DNA of 48,000 nt from an uncultured Lachnospiraceae bacterium (lineage in GTDB: Bacteria; Bacillota; Clostridia; Lachnospirales; Lachnospiraceae): NCBI GenBank assembly GCA_947626775.1, contig CANQTL010000024.1, forward strand, positions 1-48,000, in the 5' to 3' direction. Below the pieces are notes generated by a model. The model made no database searches. It was not told the origin of the DNA and saw nothing but the letters and a program-made list of their open reading frames with translations. Both the position numbers and the translations under genes were made by a program. How positions within the stretch are numbered: the first letter of the stretch is position 1; each line of letters starts with the position of its first letter. Positions 11,866 to 20,856 of the stretch are shown one piece after another.

Positions 11866-12672
11866 CTATTTTACCGCACCGGTAATACCTTCTGCAAATG
11901 CATTCTGCAGACAGAAGAATACGATCGCCGTGGGCAGCGTACAGATCAGTACCGCCAGCATCAGCATACCGTAATCGGTCACATAGCCCTGTGTCAGGTT
12001 TGCCACTACCATCGGCATCGTCTGGCTCGTCGCATCCGTCATGATGACCTTGGGCCACAGATAACTGTTCCACGCATTCATGAAAGTGATCGTCATCGCC
12101 GCCGCATAGGTGGAGCGCATGGTAGGAATAAACATCTGGAAGAAGATGCGTATCTCGGAAAGGCCGTCTATTCTTGCCGCCTCCATAATATCATGAGGGA
12201 ACGACCTCGCGCTCTGCCTGAACATCATAATGAGGAACGGCGTCGATATCGTAGGCAGGATAAATCCTATGGTGGAGTTGAGCCACCCTGCCGTAGAGAA
12301 CATCTGAAACAGCGGGATCATCGTCGCCACGAAAGGAACCATCATCGCCAGCAGGATAATATTCATCACCATATCCTTGGCCTTGTCGTGATAAATCTCA
12401 AAGCCGTAGCCCGCAAGCGAACTGACCACCAGCGAGACAAGCGTCAGGATAATCGCATACTTAAAGGAGTTGCCCAGCGCTCTTCCCACGTCCTGATTGG
12501 CCATAAGCGCCTTGAAATTCTGCACAAAATAGGTGCCCGGCACCAGGCGTCCGCTGATCACCTCAGCGCTCTTGTTGGTGGCGGCGCTGACCATCCAATA
12601 CAGAGGGAACACGGAGAAAAATGATACGACGCACAGGAAGGCATACATCAAAAATCGTTTGAATTTAATCAC
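11866..12672 (-). CDS. Sugar ABC transporter permease, MalG type
   Basis: A 268-aa carbohydrate permease of the CUT1 type with six predicted membrane segments. The ATPase-docking EAA loop is clear (EAARIDGLSEIRIFFQMFIP). The start is a GTG preceded by AGGTGA, overlapping the end of the other permease gene by 8 nt; a GTG 9 nt upstream is an alternative. No ATPase gene is present in the operon, as is common for CUT1 systems that share an MsmX-like ATPase (established pattern; the gene must be elsewhere). Linkage to lacZ points to a galactoside substrate. Confidence 0.9.
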   Translation of the reverse strand: MIKFKRFLMYAFLCVVSFFSVFPLYWMVSAATNKSAEVISGRLVPGTYFVQNFKALMANQDVGRALGNSFKYAIILTLVSLVVSSLAGYGFEIYHDKAKDMVMNIILLAMMVPFVATMIPLFQMFSTAGWLNSTIGFILPTISTPFLIMMFRQSARSFPHDIMEAARIDGLSEIRIFFQMFIPTMRSTYAAAMTITFMNAWNSYLWPKVIMTDATSQTMPMVVANLTQGYVTDYGMLMLAVLICTLPTAIVFFCLQNAFAEGITGAVK

Positions 12673-13558
12673 GCTTATCACCTACTTTCATCTGCATGAA
12701 TGCCAGAACGGCAACCAGAATCAGGATCAGGAAGGACATGGCCGCCGCGTATCCGAAGTTCGGTACATACTTGAACGACATATTATATATGTAGTGCGAC
12801 ATCGTGATCGACGCGTTGGCAGGGCCTCCGTCCGTCAGGTTGACAGATTCATCGAACAGCTGCAGCGTGCCGTTGGTGGACATAATCGCCGTCAGCAGAA
12901 TCGTAGGTTTCAAGAGCGGCACGGTGATGCGGAAGAACGACTGCACGGCCGACGCGCCGTCGATCTTGGCCGCCTCATAGACAGAGTACTCAATGTTCTG
13001 CAGGCCCGCCAGATAGAATACCATATTGTATCCCGTCCAGCGCCAGAGAAGCGCGATAATGATAACGATCCTTGCGCTCCACATATTGGTCAGGAAAGAG
13101 TAGGGCGCATCTAGGATGCCGAGTTTCATAAGCACCAGATTGACAATGCCGTTGTTGGCGAACAGCGAGCGGAAAATAACCGCGTACGCCACCAGCGAGG
13201 TCGCGCAGGGCAGAAAGATCATAGTTCGGAACAATCCCTTGCACCGCAGATTTCTGTTGTTCAGGATAGAAGCCAGAATCAGCGCGAAGATCAGCATGAG
13301 CGGCACCTGAATAATCAGATAGAAAAATGTATTTTTAATGGACTGGATAAATACCGTGTCCTTGAACATTCGCGTATAATTCAGGAGTCCGCAGTTCTTC
13401 ATCGAAGCGCCGACACCTGTCATAAAGGACAGCATCAAAGCCCGGAACATCGGCACGAAGCTCATGAATAAAATCAAGAGCGCGCCCGGAGCAAGAAACA
13501 GCCATCCCATCAGATTATGTTTCCTGTTCAGCGTCATTTTCTTTGACGGTCTGCTCAA
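12665..13558 (-). CDS. Sugar ABC transporter permease, MalF type
   Basis: A 297-aa CUT1 permease with about six membrane segments and an EAA loop (YEAAKIDGASAVQSFFRITV). It is predicted to start at a TTG, because a very strong GGAGG lies 8 nt upstream; an internal ATG (13537) has no such site. It forms the channel with the adjacent permease and receives sugar from the lipoprotein encoded upstream. It lies 120 nt after the binding-protein gene, with a long hairpin in between. Confidence 0.9.
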   Translation of the reverse strand: MSRPSKKMTLNRKHNLMGWLFLAPGALLILFMSFVPMFRALMLSFMTGVGASMKNCGLLNYTRMFKDTVFIQSIKNTFFYLIIQVPLMLIFALILASILNNRNLRCKGLFRTMIFLPCATSLVAYAVIFRSLFANNGIVNLVLMKLGILDAPYSFLTNMWSARIVIIIALLWRWTGYNMVFYLAGLQNIEYSVYEAAKIDGASAVQSFFRITVPLLKPTILLTAIMSTNGTLQLFDESVNLTDGGPANASITMSHYIYNMSFKYVPNFGYAAAMSFLILILVAVLAFMQMKVGDKRD

Positions 13559-13617
13559 AATAAATCCCTCCTTTTCCCTCTATCGGAAATACCTTCTCTT
13601 ATTTGCCGTGATAAATA

Positions 13618-13665
13618 AGATAAGGGGGAACAGCCGGTTAGAACTATTCCCCCTGCGTCTTATCT
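13618..13665 (-). promoter_or_regulatory. Intercistronic hairpin between binding protein and permease genes
   Basis: Two nested perfect arms, AGATAAG with CTTATCT (7 bp, outer) and GGGGGAA with TTCCCCC (7 bp, inner). There is no T-tract, so it is not a good terminator. Such structures after a binding-protein gene commonly stabilise its mRNA and lower permease expression (established pattern, inferred here). Confidence 0.6.
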
Positions 13666-13678
13666 GTTATGTCCCACA

Positions 13679-15064
13679 CTACTGTCCCATATTGAAGTTT
13701 ACGGTATCTGCAGCGGTCTGCAGCTCAGCCTCAAGATCGGAACCGTTAATATAGTTTGTGATCGCCGTAGCAACCGCGTCGCGCGCCTCATAGTAATATA
13801 CGCCCGTGATGTTGGAAGGCACCTTTGTAGAATACTCTACGATCTTAGCGGAAACCGCGTCGCCGCCGAAGAAGTCATTGCCTACGCCGTATGCGTCGGA
13901 ATCACCCGCAGGAGCCCACGTCGCCAGAGCGCCGCTCGGAAGGATGTTGTCATACAGCTCCGTGCTGCCCGCGAAAGTGCTTGCCAGGAAATCGAATGCG
14001 AGATCCGTATTCTGGCAGTTGGAAGTTACCGCCCACGAAGAACCGCCGTTGTTGGAGTAGTTGGTAGCGTTGCTCACGCCTACCAGACTCGGCATATTGG
14101 TGATCGCCCAGTTGCCTGCCTGATCCTCCGCCGTCTGGATAGACGCCAGGATCCAGCAGCCATTGACCGTACCGGCCACATCGCCGCTCACAAAGGAACC
14201 CACGTACTCATCCCAGCTGTTTACCTCAACCAGCACGCCGGAATCCTTCAGCGCTTTATAGGTCTCCATAACAGCCTTCAGCGTATCGTTGTCAACGATA
14301 TTTGCGGAGCCGTCCTCATTGAAGAGAGATGCGCCCGCAGACTGCAGCATCATCATGATCAGATCGCACTCGCCGGCCTGCATGGAGATAAGGGGCTTGC
14401 CTGTCGCCTCCAGGACTTTCTTACCATTCTCGATGTACTGATCCCATGTGATATCCGTGAAGTCGTCTACGGTCAGGCCCGCCTGCTCGAGCACGTCGGT
14501 GCGATAGCAGCCGACTACAGCGCCGTTATCAAAGGGAACGCCATAGTTTGCGCCGTTGACAATAGAGTAACCCGCTTTGCCGGCCGCAAACTGTGAGAAA
14601 TCGATCCCGCTGTTTGTCAGGTCCAAAAAAGCGTCGGGGTAGCTGATAACGTTTTTCTGGAACGCGTTGTCCTGCATCAGAACAATGTCGGGCAGCGTGC
14701 TCAGATCGCCGGAAGCCGCAGCCGTCGTGATCTTGGTCTGCACATCCTCCCAGGGAGTCTCGATCACGTTCAGCGCAAAGTCCGGGTGATCCTTCTGATA
14801 AACTTTCTCCGCCTCGTACATGGCGTTCATGTTGAATGCCGGATCCCAGCACCATACGGTAAGAGTCTCGCCGCCTGCCGCAGCCGTGTCGCCGCTGTCC
14901 GCCGCGCCCGTGTCCGCAGCCGCCTCTGTGTCTGCCGACGCACCGCTGTCCGCAGCCGCACCGGTGTCCGCCGTGCCTGCGGAATCAGCCGATCCGCCGC
15001 CGCAGCCTGCCAGTGAAAGAATCATTGTGGACGCGAGAACCGCCGCCAAAATCTTTCTTTTCAT
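13679..15064 (-). CDS. Sugar ABC transporter substrate-binding lipoprotein
   Basis: A 461-aa family 1 extracellular solute-binding protein. It has a lysine-rich signal peptide with lipobox LAGC (cleavage before the Cys at about residue 21). A linker of about 45 residues follows, made almost only of A, D, S, G and T, which would hold the domain away from the membrane. The binding domain begins near LTVWCWDPAF. The start follows GGGAGGAAACAGAA. It is the first gene of the transporter/lacZ operon. The ligand is unknown, and a beta-galactoside is inferred from lacZ. Confidence 0.9.
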   Translation of the reverse strand: MKRKILAAVLASTMILSLAGCGGGSADSAGTADTGAAADSGASADTEAAADTGAADSGDTAAAGGETLTVWCWDPAFNMNAMYEAEKVYQKDHPDFALNVIETPWEDVQTKITTAAASGDLSTLPDIVLMQDNAFQKNVISYPDAFLDLTNSGIDFSQFAAGKAGYSIVNGANYGVPFDNGAVVGCYRTDVLEQAGLTVDDFTDITWDQYIENGKKVLEATGKPLISMQAGECDLIMMMLQSAGASLFNEDGSANIVDNDTLKAVMETYKALKDSGVLVEVNSWDEYVGSFVSGDVAGTVNGCWILASIQTAEDQAGNWAITNMPSLVGVSNATNYSNNGGSSWAVTSNCQNTDLAFDFLASTFAGSTELYDNILPSGALATWAPAGDSDAYGVGNDFFGGDAVSAKIVEYSTKVPSNITGVYYYEARDAVATAITNYINGSDLEAELQTAADTVNFNMGQ

Positions 15065-15187
15065 TTCTGTTTCCTCCCATTCATCTTGTGCACATTGCGT
15101 GCATTTTCAGTTCAGTCTAATCAATTTTTTTCGAGTTTTTTCGTCATTTTGTATAACTTTTCCCTCGTTTCGATTGATTATGTATGC

Positions 15188-15193
15188 ATTATA
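15188..15193 (-). promoter_or_regulatory. Possible -10 box of an activator-dependent lac-type promoter
   Basis: TATAAT on the minus strand about 124 nt before the binding-protein ATG, with no recognisable -35 hexamer, as expected if an activator such as the neighbouring AraC protein is needed. A short palindrome (TGCAC-5-GTGCA, 15089-15103) lies in the leader. The assignment is tentative. Confidence 0.35.
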
Positions 15194-15228
15194 ACCCCTT
15201 GCGCCTGTTCTATGTTGCTAGCAAAAAT

Positions 15229-15265
15229 CAAAAAAGATGCAAATTCGACCATGAATCTGCATCTT
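15229..15265 (-). terminator. Terminator after the AraC gene
   Basis: An 11-bp stem with one G-T wobble (15236-15246 with 15253-15263) is followed on the minus strand by TTTTTTGATTTTTG. It ends the long glycan operon and separates it from the sugar transporter operon. Confidence 0.75.
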
Positions 15266-15314
15266 AAACGATTACGCCATCAAATTGGCCGGGATTGAAA
15301 ACTGCGCCGCCGGC

Positions 15315-16259
15315 TCACCAGCCCCTGTAGGCGGAAATTTTATAATTCTGCAATTTCGCCTCATAATTTTCCGGGTGGATCTTCCACTGATACGGCGTGA
15401 TTCCCAGCACCTTCTTGAAATTCCTGTTAAAAGTAGATACCGACTGAAAACCGCACTTTTCGGCCACCAGTTCCATATTGTCCGCAGATTTTTTCATATA
15501 CTCGCAGGCCATCTGCACCCGCACAAGATTCAGATAATCGGACGGCGTCATATTCATGGCTTTCTGAAAAACCCGCCGGAAATGTGTCTCCGACATATGG
15601 CTCACCGCCGCGAGATCCCCGATCGTCATGTTTTCCGCATAATGTTTGCCGATATGGTGCAGCGCCACCGTCATCTGCGACACGCCGCTGCTCTGCCGCC
15701 TGACTTTATCCGAAGCCTTGTCGTTCATGCGCGCAATATTAATCAGAAGCGCAAACAGCAGCCCCCGCACACTCTCATAGTAAAACTCCTGCTTGCAGCG
15801 CATCTCCTCCATAATTCTCAGGATCAGCTCAGCCGTCTCCGGATACTCCGACGCGCCCACAACCCACGCGCGGCCATTGACCAGCTCTACAAGCTCTTCC
15901 CCGTAGATACTGTTATCTCTGTAAATCTCCCGCAAAAGGGCCTCCGCATCTATGAACAGATATTCCCAGCTGCTCAGAGAGAAATTCTCGCTCTCCGTGT
16001 TGTGCGGATAGTTCTTGGGAATCACGGTAAACATCTCCGCCCGGTACCGGGCGCGCTCCTCGTCCAGCTCCACAATCCCCATACCGTCATGGCAGAAACC
16101 GATCTCCATATAATTGTGAAAATGCTGACAGTTGACCCCGTCGCCGTAAGGTCGTACCCACGCCTCCCCAAGCAGGGCGAGGCAGGGCTCGTTCTGCGGA
16201 ATCTCGTAATACCGGAACTGAATATCCCTCTTGCGTCTTCCCCCCCCCACACTACTCAT
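15315..16259 (-). CDS. AraC-family regulator with a poly-G tract in codons 4-7
   Basis: A 314-aa transcription factor. It has an N-terminal cupin sensor (HFHNYMEIGFCHDG near residues 45-60) and a C-terminal double HTH (about 205-300) with MTIGDLAAVSHMSETHFRRVF and the second-helix block VAEKCGFQSVSTFNRNFKK followed by GITPYQW. The ATG at 16259 has AGGAGG 8 nt upstream, and nine G residues follow within codons 4-7. At nine G the frame is open; eight or ten G residues divert it to a stop within about 80 codons, with no other nearby start. It overlaps the upstream GT-C gene by 8 nt. Its likely target is the adjacent sugar transporter/lacZ operon (inference), because it lies next to it and sugar-sensing AraC proteins usually act locally. 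Confidence 0.9.
   Translation of the reverse strand: MSSVGGGRRKRDIQFRYYEIPQNEPCLALLGEAWVRPYGDGVNCQHFHNYMEIGFCHDGMGIVELDEERARYRAEMFTVIPKNYPHNTESENFSLSSWEYLFIDAEALLREIYRDNSIYGEELVELVNGRAWVVGASEYPETAELILRIMEEMRCKQEFYYESVRGLLFALLINIARMNDKASDKVRRQSSGVSQMTVALHHIGKHYAENMTIGDLAAVSHMSETHFRRVFQKAMNMTPSDYLNLVRVQMACEYMKKSADNMELVAEKCGFQSVSTFNRNFKKVLGITPYQWKIHPENYEAKLQNYKISAYRGW
16240..16248 (-). repeat. Poly-G(9) slippage tract at the start of the AraC gene
   Basis: Nine consecutive C on the + strand, G on the coding strand, beginning 11 nt after the A of the start codon. The gene is in frame at this length. Confidence 0.85.
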
Positions 16260-18477
16260 ACAATATCCCTCCTGCGCGTTTCCTGCGCCTGAATATCAGA
16301 TACGCCAGCGCCAGCGCCGAGACCAGATTCGCGGCGATAAAGGGCGGATTCGGCCCGTAGCGGACGGATATCGTATGCTCCGCGCCGTCCCCCTCTGCGG
16401 CGAAGCGCATCCTGCCGCCTGTCCCCTGCTCTATCGGCAGTTTTTCTCCGTCCTCGTCGTAAGCGCGGTACCCGAGGTAGTTCTGTATCGGCAGCTCCAG
16501 ATAACAGCCGTCTCCCTCCGCCGCATACACGACTGCCGCCCTGGTGCCCTTTTTCCGGTAATCGCGGATGAAGAGCCTGTCGGCGTCAGACGTGACGACG
16601 CTCGACGTCAGCCTCTCGTCAAACGCCCCGTCAAGCCGCCATTCCTGCGGATAGAAAAGACCGATATTGGCCGCCAGCTTGCTCTCGTGCCCTTTGGAGA
16701 CCACAGCCTCCGCGTTCGTGTACGGCATATGGCTGTTGTCCGTCGGAACCGATACGATCACCAGAAGATTCAGACTCACCAGCATGGCAAAAACCAAATT
16801 CCGATAGGGCTTCAGAACCTCAGATTCGGACAGACCGATCGCTCCCACAAAAAGGAAGCAGGCGCACGCCGGCCCCAAAAAGCGCCACGGAAACTGGATC
16901 ATCGTGACAATATCTCTGAACCATTTGTATGCAAGCAGAGCCTTGCTGGGGAAGTATCCGGTCGTCATATAAGTCAGAATGCAGCCCAGCACCAGCAGAT
17001 ACAGCAGATAGCTGTAATTCGCGGCTCTTTCTGTACGCCTCTCGCCAAACAGCCTCACGATCCCGATACCCACGCAGCCGATCAGCGCCAGACCAAGCGA
17101 AAAATACTGTTTGTTGTACAGGCTGATACTCTCGGTCAGATTGGACAGATTGATGGACTGTTCAAAATATCCGCTCCACCGCAGCATCTCCGTGCTCAGA
17201 TTTTCCCTGAAATAATAGTACAGAAACGGCGTCAAATACCACATATTCAAGAGAAGGAACCATCCCGCCGCCCTGCCGGCCTCCACATATCTCTTCTCGC
17301 GGACGATGCGCGCGCAGAACACCAGCGCAGTCAGAACGCAGAATCCCGCCGCGAACGCCGCGCTCAGAATATGGCTTTGCAGAACGCCGCTCATCCCAAT
17401 CACCAGATAATACCAGTAACGCCTTTCCCCCATGACGATATGGTACATCCCCGCAATGATAAGCGGCCAGAAAATCAGCGCCAGCGTTTCCCCTAAATCT
17501 CCCCTGGAAAAAATATTGGTAAAGCGATAGGGCATCAGCGTGTACAGCACCACCGCCAGTATGGCGCTCCGGCGGGACCGGCACATGGACCGCACCGCGG
17601 CATAAGCGCACACCGCGGAACCCAGATTGGACAGAAACACCAGGACCTTGTAGGAAAGCCCGATGGAGACACGACAGATCCTGAGAAACGCTCCTATATA
17701 CAGAAACAGATACGGATACATCGCGTTCAGATAACCGTTGCCCTGCAGTCCCTCCGGCAGGATATTCACCGGGATCTGCCCGTCCAGAATACCGTCTTTC
17801 AATCCCTCCATGCGCGCCAGATGATAGCACAGATCGTCCCCGTTGTAGAGATAGGTCTGCATCATCGGGGTCGTGGCGAGCACCGCCACGCCAAGGATCA
17901 CGCAGCAGTCCACCGTCTGTTCCCGCGTCAGGCGGATTCCTCCGCGCGTCATACACAGCCACCCGAGCAGGCTGCTCAGCAGAAATATTGCAATAAAGAA
18001 GTACGTGTCCGTGTAAAACAGCGCGACGGGCGACAGGCTCAGTTCCGCAATCGTCAGCGCCCCTCTTCCCCCGTAATTGATCCTGAGCTGCATCTGCTTG
18101 GCGTCCCCGGACAGCGCAAAGTCAACCTTGAACTCCGTGAGCGCCGGATCAAGCGGCCACGCGGCGATCTTGCTCTTCTGCTCCCACAGCTCCAGAACGG
18201 ACCCCTCCTGCTCCGCCCTGTAAGCCAGGCTGGCCGTATAACTTCCCCTGTTGAGAACATACTGCGGCGTCCCCGCCACAACACCGTTTCTCGCCGCGGA
18301 TTCCTGCACGACAAGATTATTCTCCGAGTCCACCAGCCCTGCGGAATACTGCAGGCCGCCGCCCTGGTACACCAGCGGACTGCCGCCCTCGTCTCCCAGC
18401 CAGAGAAACAGCGAGATCAGACAGACGGACACGATATAGATGATTTTTGTCTTCAAGGGCACTACCTTCGCCTGCAT
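16252..18477 (-). CDS. GT-C type polytopic membrane glycosyltransferase-like protein
   Basis: A 741-aa integral membrane protein. One N-terminal membrane helix is followed by an extracellular beta-rich segment of about 130 residues, then roughly ten membrane helices, and a second soluble segment near the C terminus (about 600-710) before a last helix. The first large loop holds YNGDDLCYHLARMEG, a GT-C-like acidic motif, and IFSRGDLGE lies in a later loop. These features suggest transfer from polyprenyl-phosphate sugars on the outer face of the membrane. It resembles YfhO-like proteins, but the exact family is uncertain. It lies 27 nt after pseC and overlaps the AraC gene by 8 nt. AAGGAG lies just before the start. 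Confidence 0.7.
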   Translation of the reverse strand: MQAKVVPLKTKIIYIVSVCLISLFLWLGDEGGSPLVYQGGGLQYSAGLVDSENNLVVQESAARNGVVAGTPQYVLNRGSYTASLAYRAEQEGSVLELWEQKSKIAAWPLDPALTEFKVDFALSGDAKQMQLRINYGGRGALTIAELSLSPVALFYTDTYFFIAIFLLSSLLGWLCMTRGGIRLTREQTVDCCVILGVAVLATTPMMQTYLYNGDDLCYHLARMEGLKDGILDGQIPVNILPEGLQGNGYLNAMYPYLFLYIGAFLRICRVSIGLSYKVLVFLSNLGSAVCAYAAVRSMCRSRRSAILAVVLYTLMPYRFTNIFSRGDLGETLALIFWPLIIAGMYHIVMGERRYWYYLVIGMSGVLQSHILSAAFAAGFCVLTALVFCARIVREKRYVEAGRAAGWFLLLNMWYLTPFLYYYFRENLSTEMLRWSGYFEQSINLSNLTESISLYNKQYFSLGLALIGCVGIGIVRLFGERRTERAANYSYLLYLLVLGCILTYMTTGYFPSKALLAYKWFRDIVTMIQFPWRFLGPACACFLFVGAIGLSESEVLKPYRNLVFAMLVSLNLLVIVSVPTDNSHMPYTNAEAVVSKGHESKLAANIGLFYPQEWRLDGAFDERLTSSVVTSDADRLFIRDYRKKGTRAAVVYAAEGDGCYLELPIQNYLGYRAYDEDGEKLPIEQGTGGRMRFAAEGDGAEHTISVRYGPNPPFIAANLVSALALAYLIFRRRKRAGGILYE

Positions 18478-18504
18478 ACGGCTCCTTCACACGTCGCTTC
18501 CGCG

Positions 18505-19713
18505 TTAATTTCTGGCATAATACACTGCAATCTTCGTCACAGCCTCGATGACGCTCTCCACATCCTCGTCGGTCATGGCGTAGTAGAGCGGCAGAGAAAT
18601 AATCTCTTCATAGAGCTTCTCCGCGTTCGGGCACAGCCCTCTGTGATACCCCATCCTCTCGTAATACGGAAAGTAGTAGGTAGGAATGTAGTGCACGTTG
18701 CAGCACACGTTCTCCGCCGCAAGCGCATCAAAAAACTGCCTTCGGTTGATCGTAAGCCTTTCCGGCACAATACGCAGAATATACAGATGTCTCGTGGTAT
18801 CCGACTCCGGAATTTCCCTCTGCACATACAGCTGGGGCAGCCGGGAGAACGCCTCGTCGTATCTGCGCACGATCTCTTTTCTCCTGCGGCTGAACATGGG
18901 GAGCTTGTCCAGCTGGCTGATGATGAGCGCCGCCTGGATATCCGTCATGCGGTAATTAAATCCAAGGTCTATCTGTTCATAGTACCAGGGCCCGTCCGGC
19001 TCATGTTCCATCAGGCCGGCGTCTCTTGTAATGCCATGGGAACGATAGAGCAGCAGCTTCCGATACAGATTTTCATTATTGGTCAGAACCGCGCCGCCCT
19101 CGCCGCCCGTGACGGTCTTGACCGGATGGAAGCTGAACGTAGTCATATCTGAAATCGAACCGTTGTACCGTCCCTGATACCTCGTGCCGATCACATGAGC
19201 GCCGTCTTCAATCAAAATCAGCTTTCTTTGCCTGCAGATCTCGCGCAGCGGATCGAGCGCAGCGGACTGCCCCGTATAATCCACCGCAACCACCGCCCTG
19301 GTGCGCTCTGTGACCGCCTCCTCCACCCTGCGCGGATCGATATTGTATGTCTCCGGATCGATATCGGCAAAGACAGGTCTCGCCCCGCAGTACAGCGCAC
19401 AGTTGGCGGACGCGGCGAAAGTGATCGGCGTGGTGATCACCTCGTCCCCCTCCCCGACTCCCGCCGCAAGACAGGACATATGAAGCGCCGCCGTTCCATT
19501 GCTGCACACCACCGCGTATTTCGCTCCCGTCAGCCTGCACAGCTTATCCTCCAGTTCCTTGATCTTGGGCCCGCAGGTCAGATCGTGATTGCGCAGCACG
19601 TCTGTGACCGCCTGCACGTCCGCCTCGTCGATATACTGGTGCCCGTAATAAATTTTTGTCTTCCTGGCAGGCTCGCCGCCTGCGGCCGCCGGCTTTTCTA
19701 TCGGTTTTCCCAT
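18505..19713 (-). CDS. pseC: UDP-4-amino-4,6-dideoxy-N-acetyl-beta-L-altrosamine transaminase PseC
   Basis: A 402-aa DegT/DnrJ/EryC1 aminotransferase, the second step of pseudaminate synthesis. It has VVCSNGTAALHMS, TPITFAASANCALY, the PLP aspartate in IEDGAHVIG, the PLP lysine in FHPVKTVTGGEGG, and GFNYRMTDIQAAL. The start at 19713 follows AAAGGGA; the in-frame extension to 19794 crosses hairpins and is not believed. It follows pseB after 117 nt of structured leader. PseC normally hands its 4-amino product to PseH, which is missing from the window. Confidence 0.92.
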   Translation of the reverse strand: MGKPIEKPAAAGGEPARKTKIYYGHQYIDEADVQAVTDVLRNHDLTCGPKIKELEDKLCRLTGAKYAVVCSNGTAALHMSCLAAGVGEGDEVITTPITFAASANCALYCGARPVFADIDPETYNIDPRRVEEAVTERTRAVVAVDYTGQSAALDPLREICRQRKLILIEDGAHVIGTRYQGRYNGSISDMTTFSFHPVKTVTGGEGGAVLTNNENLYRKLLLYRSHGITRDAGLMEHEPDGPWYYEQIDLGFNYRMTDIQAALIISQLDKLPMFSRRRKEIVRRYDEAFSRLPQLYVQREIPESDTTRHLYILRIVPERLTINRRQFFDALAAENVCCNVHYIPTYYFPYYERMGYHRGLCPNAEKLYEEIISLPLYYAMTDEDVESVIEAVTKIAVYYARN

Positions 19714-19737
19714 AGTCTTGTCCCTTTCCGTCAGTTC

Positions 19738-19778
19738 GTCCCCGTATTGATCGGGGACATGCATTCCTACATGTCCCC
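19738..19778 (-). promoter_or_regulatory. Two mutually exclusive hairpins in the pseB-pseC gap
   Basis: GTCCCCG (19738-19744) pairs perfectly with CGGGGAC (19752-19758), while GGGGACATG (19753-19761) pairs perfectly with CATGTCCCC (19770-19778). The central arm is shared, so only one stem can form at once. It lies 25 nt upstream of the pseC start. It may be a regulatory leader or a REP-like palindromic repeat. Confidence 0.5.
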
Positions 19779-19830
19779 TAGCCTGTTCTGTCACTATTGA
19801 GATCGGCCGGGCTGCCGCCCGCCTGAGGCG

Positions 19831-20826
19831 CTATTTTTCAAGCTCCACTCCCTTCAACAATTCCCTGATATCCTCCACCGACAGCCACTCGCTGTTCGTG
19901 CCGGAGCTGTAGGAAAATCCTTCCTCCACTTTGACGCCGCTCAAATCGGGCTGCTGCCTGTCGTTCCACGTCATCTGCGGATAGACGATGAAATGCTTGT
20001 CATATTCATATGTGGTGTGCGAATCCTCGGTCGTCACCATAATCTCATGCAGCTTCTCTCCCGGACGAATTCCCGTCTCCCGAATGCCGCAGCCCGGCAG
20101 CATCGCCTCCGCCAGATCCGTAATCTTAAAGGACGGTATCTTGCTGATAAAGGTTTCGCCTCCCCTGGCCTCCGTCAGCGCCTTAATCACGAGTTCTACG
20201 CCCTGTGTGAGGCTGATCCAGAACCGCGTCATCCGAACGTCCGTGACGGGAAGTTCCGTCGCGCCTTCACTGATCAGCCTGTGGAAGAGCGGGATCACCG
20301 ACCCGCGGCTTCCCGCCACATTGCCGTAGCGCACAATGGAAAAATTGATATCTTTTGCTCCTGCGTAGGCGTTCGCCGCGATAAACAGCTTGTCCGACAC
20401 CAGCTTCGTGCCGCCGTACAGATTGACGGGGTTGACCGCCTTGTCCGTAGAGAGCGCCACGACCCTGCGCACACCGCAGTCCAGCGCGGCGTCGATCACG
20501 TTCATCGCGCCGTGGATATTCGTCTTGATCGCCTCGTTCGGATTGTACTCACAGGCAGGAACCTGCTTGAGCGCCGCGGCGTGAATGATATAATCCACTC
20601 CCTCGCATGCCCGCTTCAGGCGCTCGAGATCGCGCACATCGCCGATAAAAAACCGCAGTCTGTCCTCATATTCCCTGAATTCGTCCGCCATGAGCCACTG
20701 TTTGAACTCGTCTCTGGAATAGACGATAATCTTCTTAGGATGATAGTGGGTCAGCACATATCTGGTAAAACATTTGCCAAAGGAACCGGTGCCGCCGGTA
20801 ACCAGAATCGTTTTATCGTTTAACAT
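19831..20826 (-). CDS. pseB: UDP-N-acetylglucosamine 4,6-dehydratase (inverting) PseB
   Basis: A 331-aa short-chain dehydrogenase/reductase starting pseudaminate synthesis from UDP-GlcNAc. It has the NADP-binding GGTGSFGKCF, AAALKQVPACEYNP, the catalytic TDK with Y-x3-K (LSTDKAVNP...YGGTKLVSDK), and YGNVAGSRGSVIPLF, all typical of the FlaA1/PseB group, and its length matches. The start has AAGGAG 6 nt upstream. It lies 30 nt after a GT39-like gene inside the long operon. Confidence 0.94.
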   Translation of the reverse strand: MLNDKTILVTGGTGSFGKCFTRYVLTHYHPKKIIVYSRDEFKQWLMADEFREYEDRLRFFIGDVRDLERLKRACEGVDYIIHAAALKQVPACEYNPNEAIKTNIHGAMNVIDAALDCGVRRVVALSTDKAVNPVNLYGGTKLVSDKLFIAANAYAGAKDINFSIVRYGNVAGSRGSVIPLFHRLISEGATELPVTDVRMTRFWISLTQGVELVIKALTEARGGETFISKIPSFKITDLAEAMLPGCGIRETGIRPGEKLHEIMVTTEDSHTTYEYDKHFIVYPQMTWNDRQQPDLSGVKVEEGFSYSSGTNSEWLSVEDIRELLKGVELEK

Positions 20827-20856
20827 GGGAATCTCCTTCCGCTTTCTGTTCGCAAG

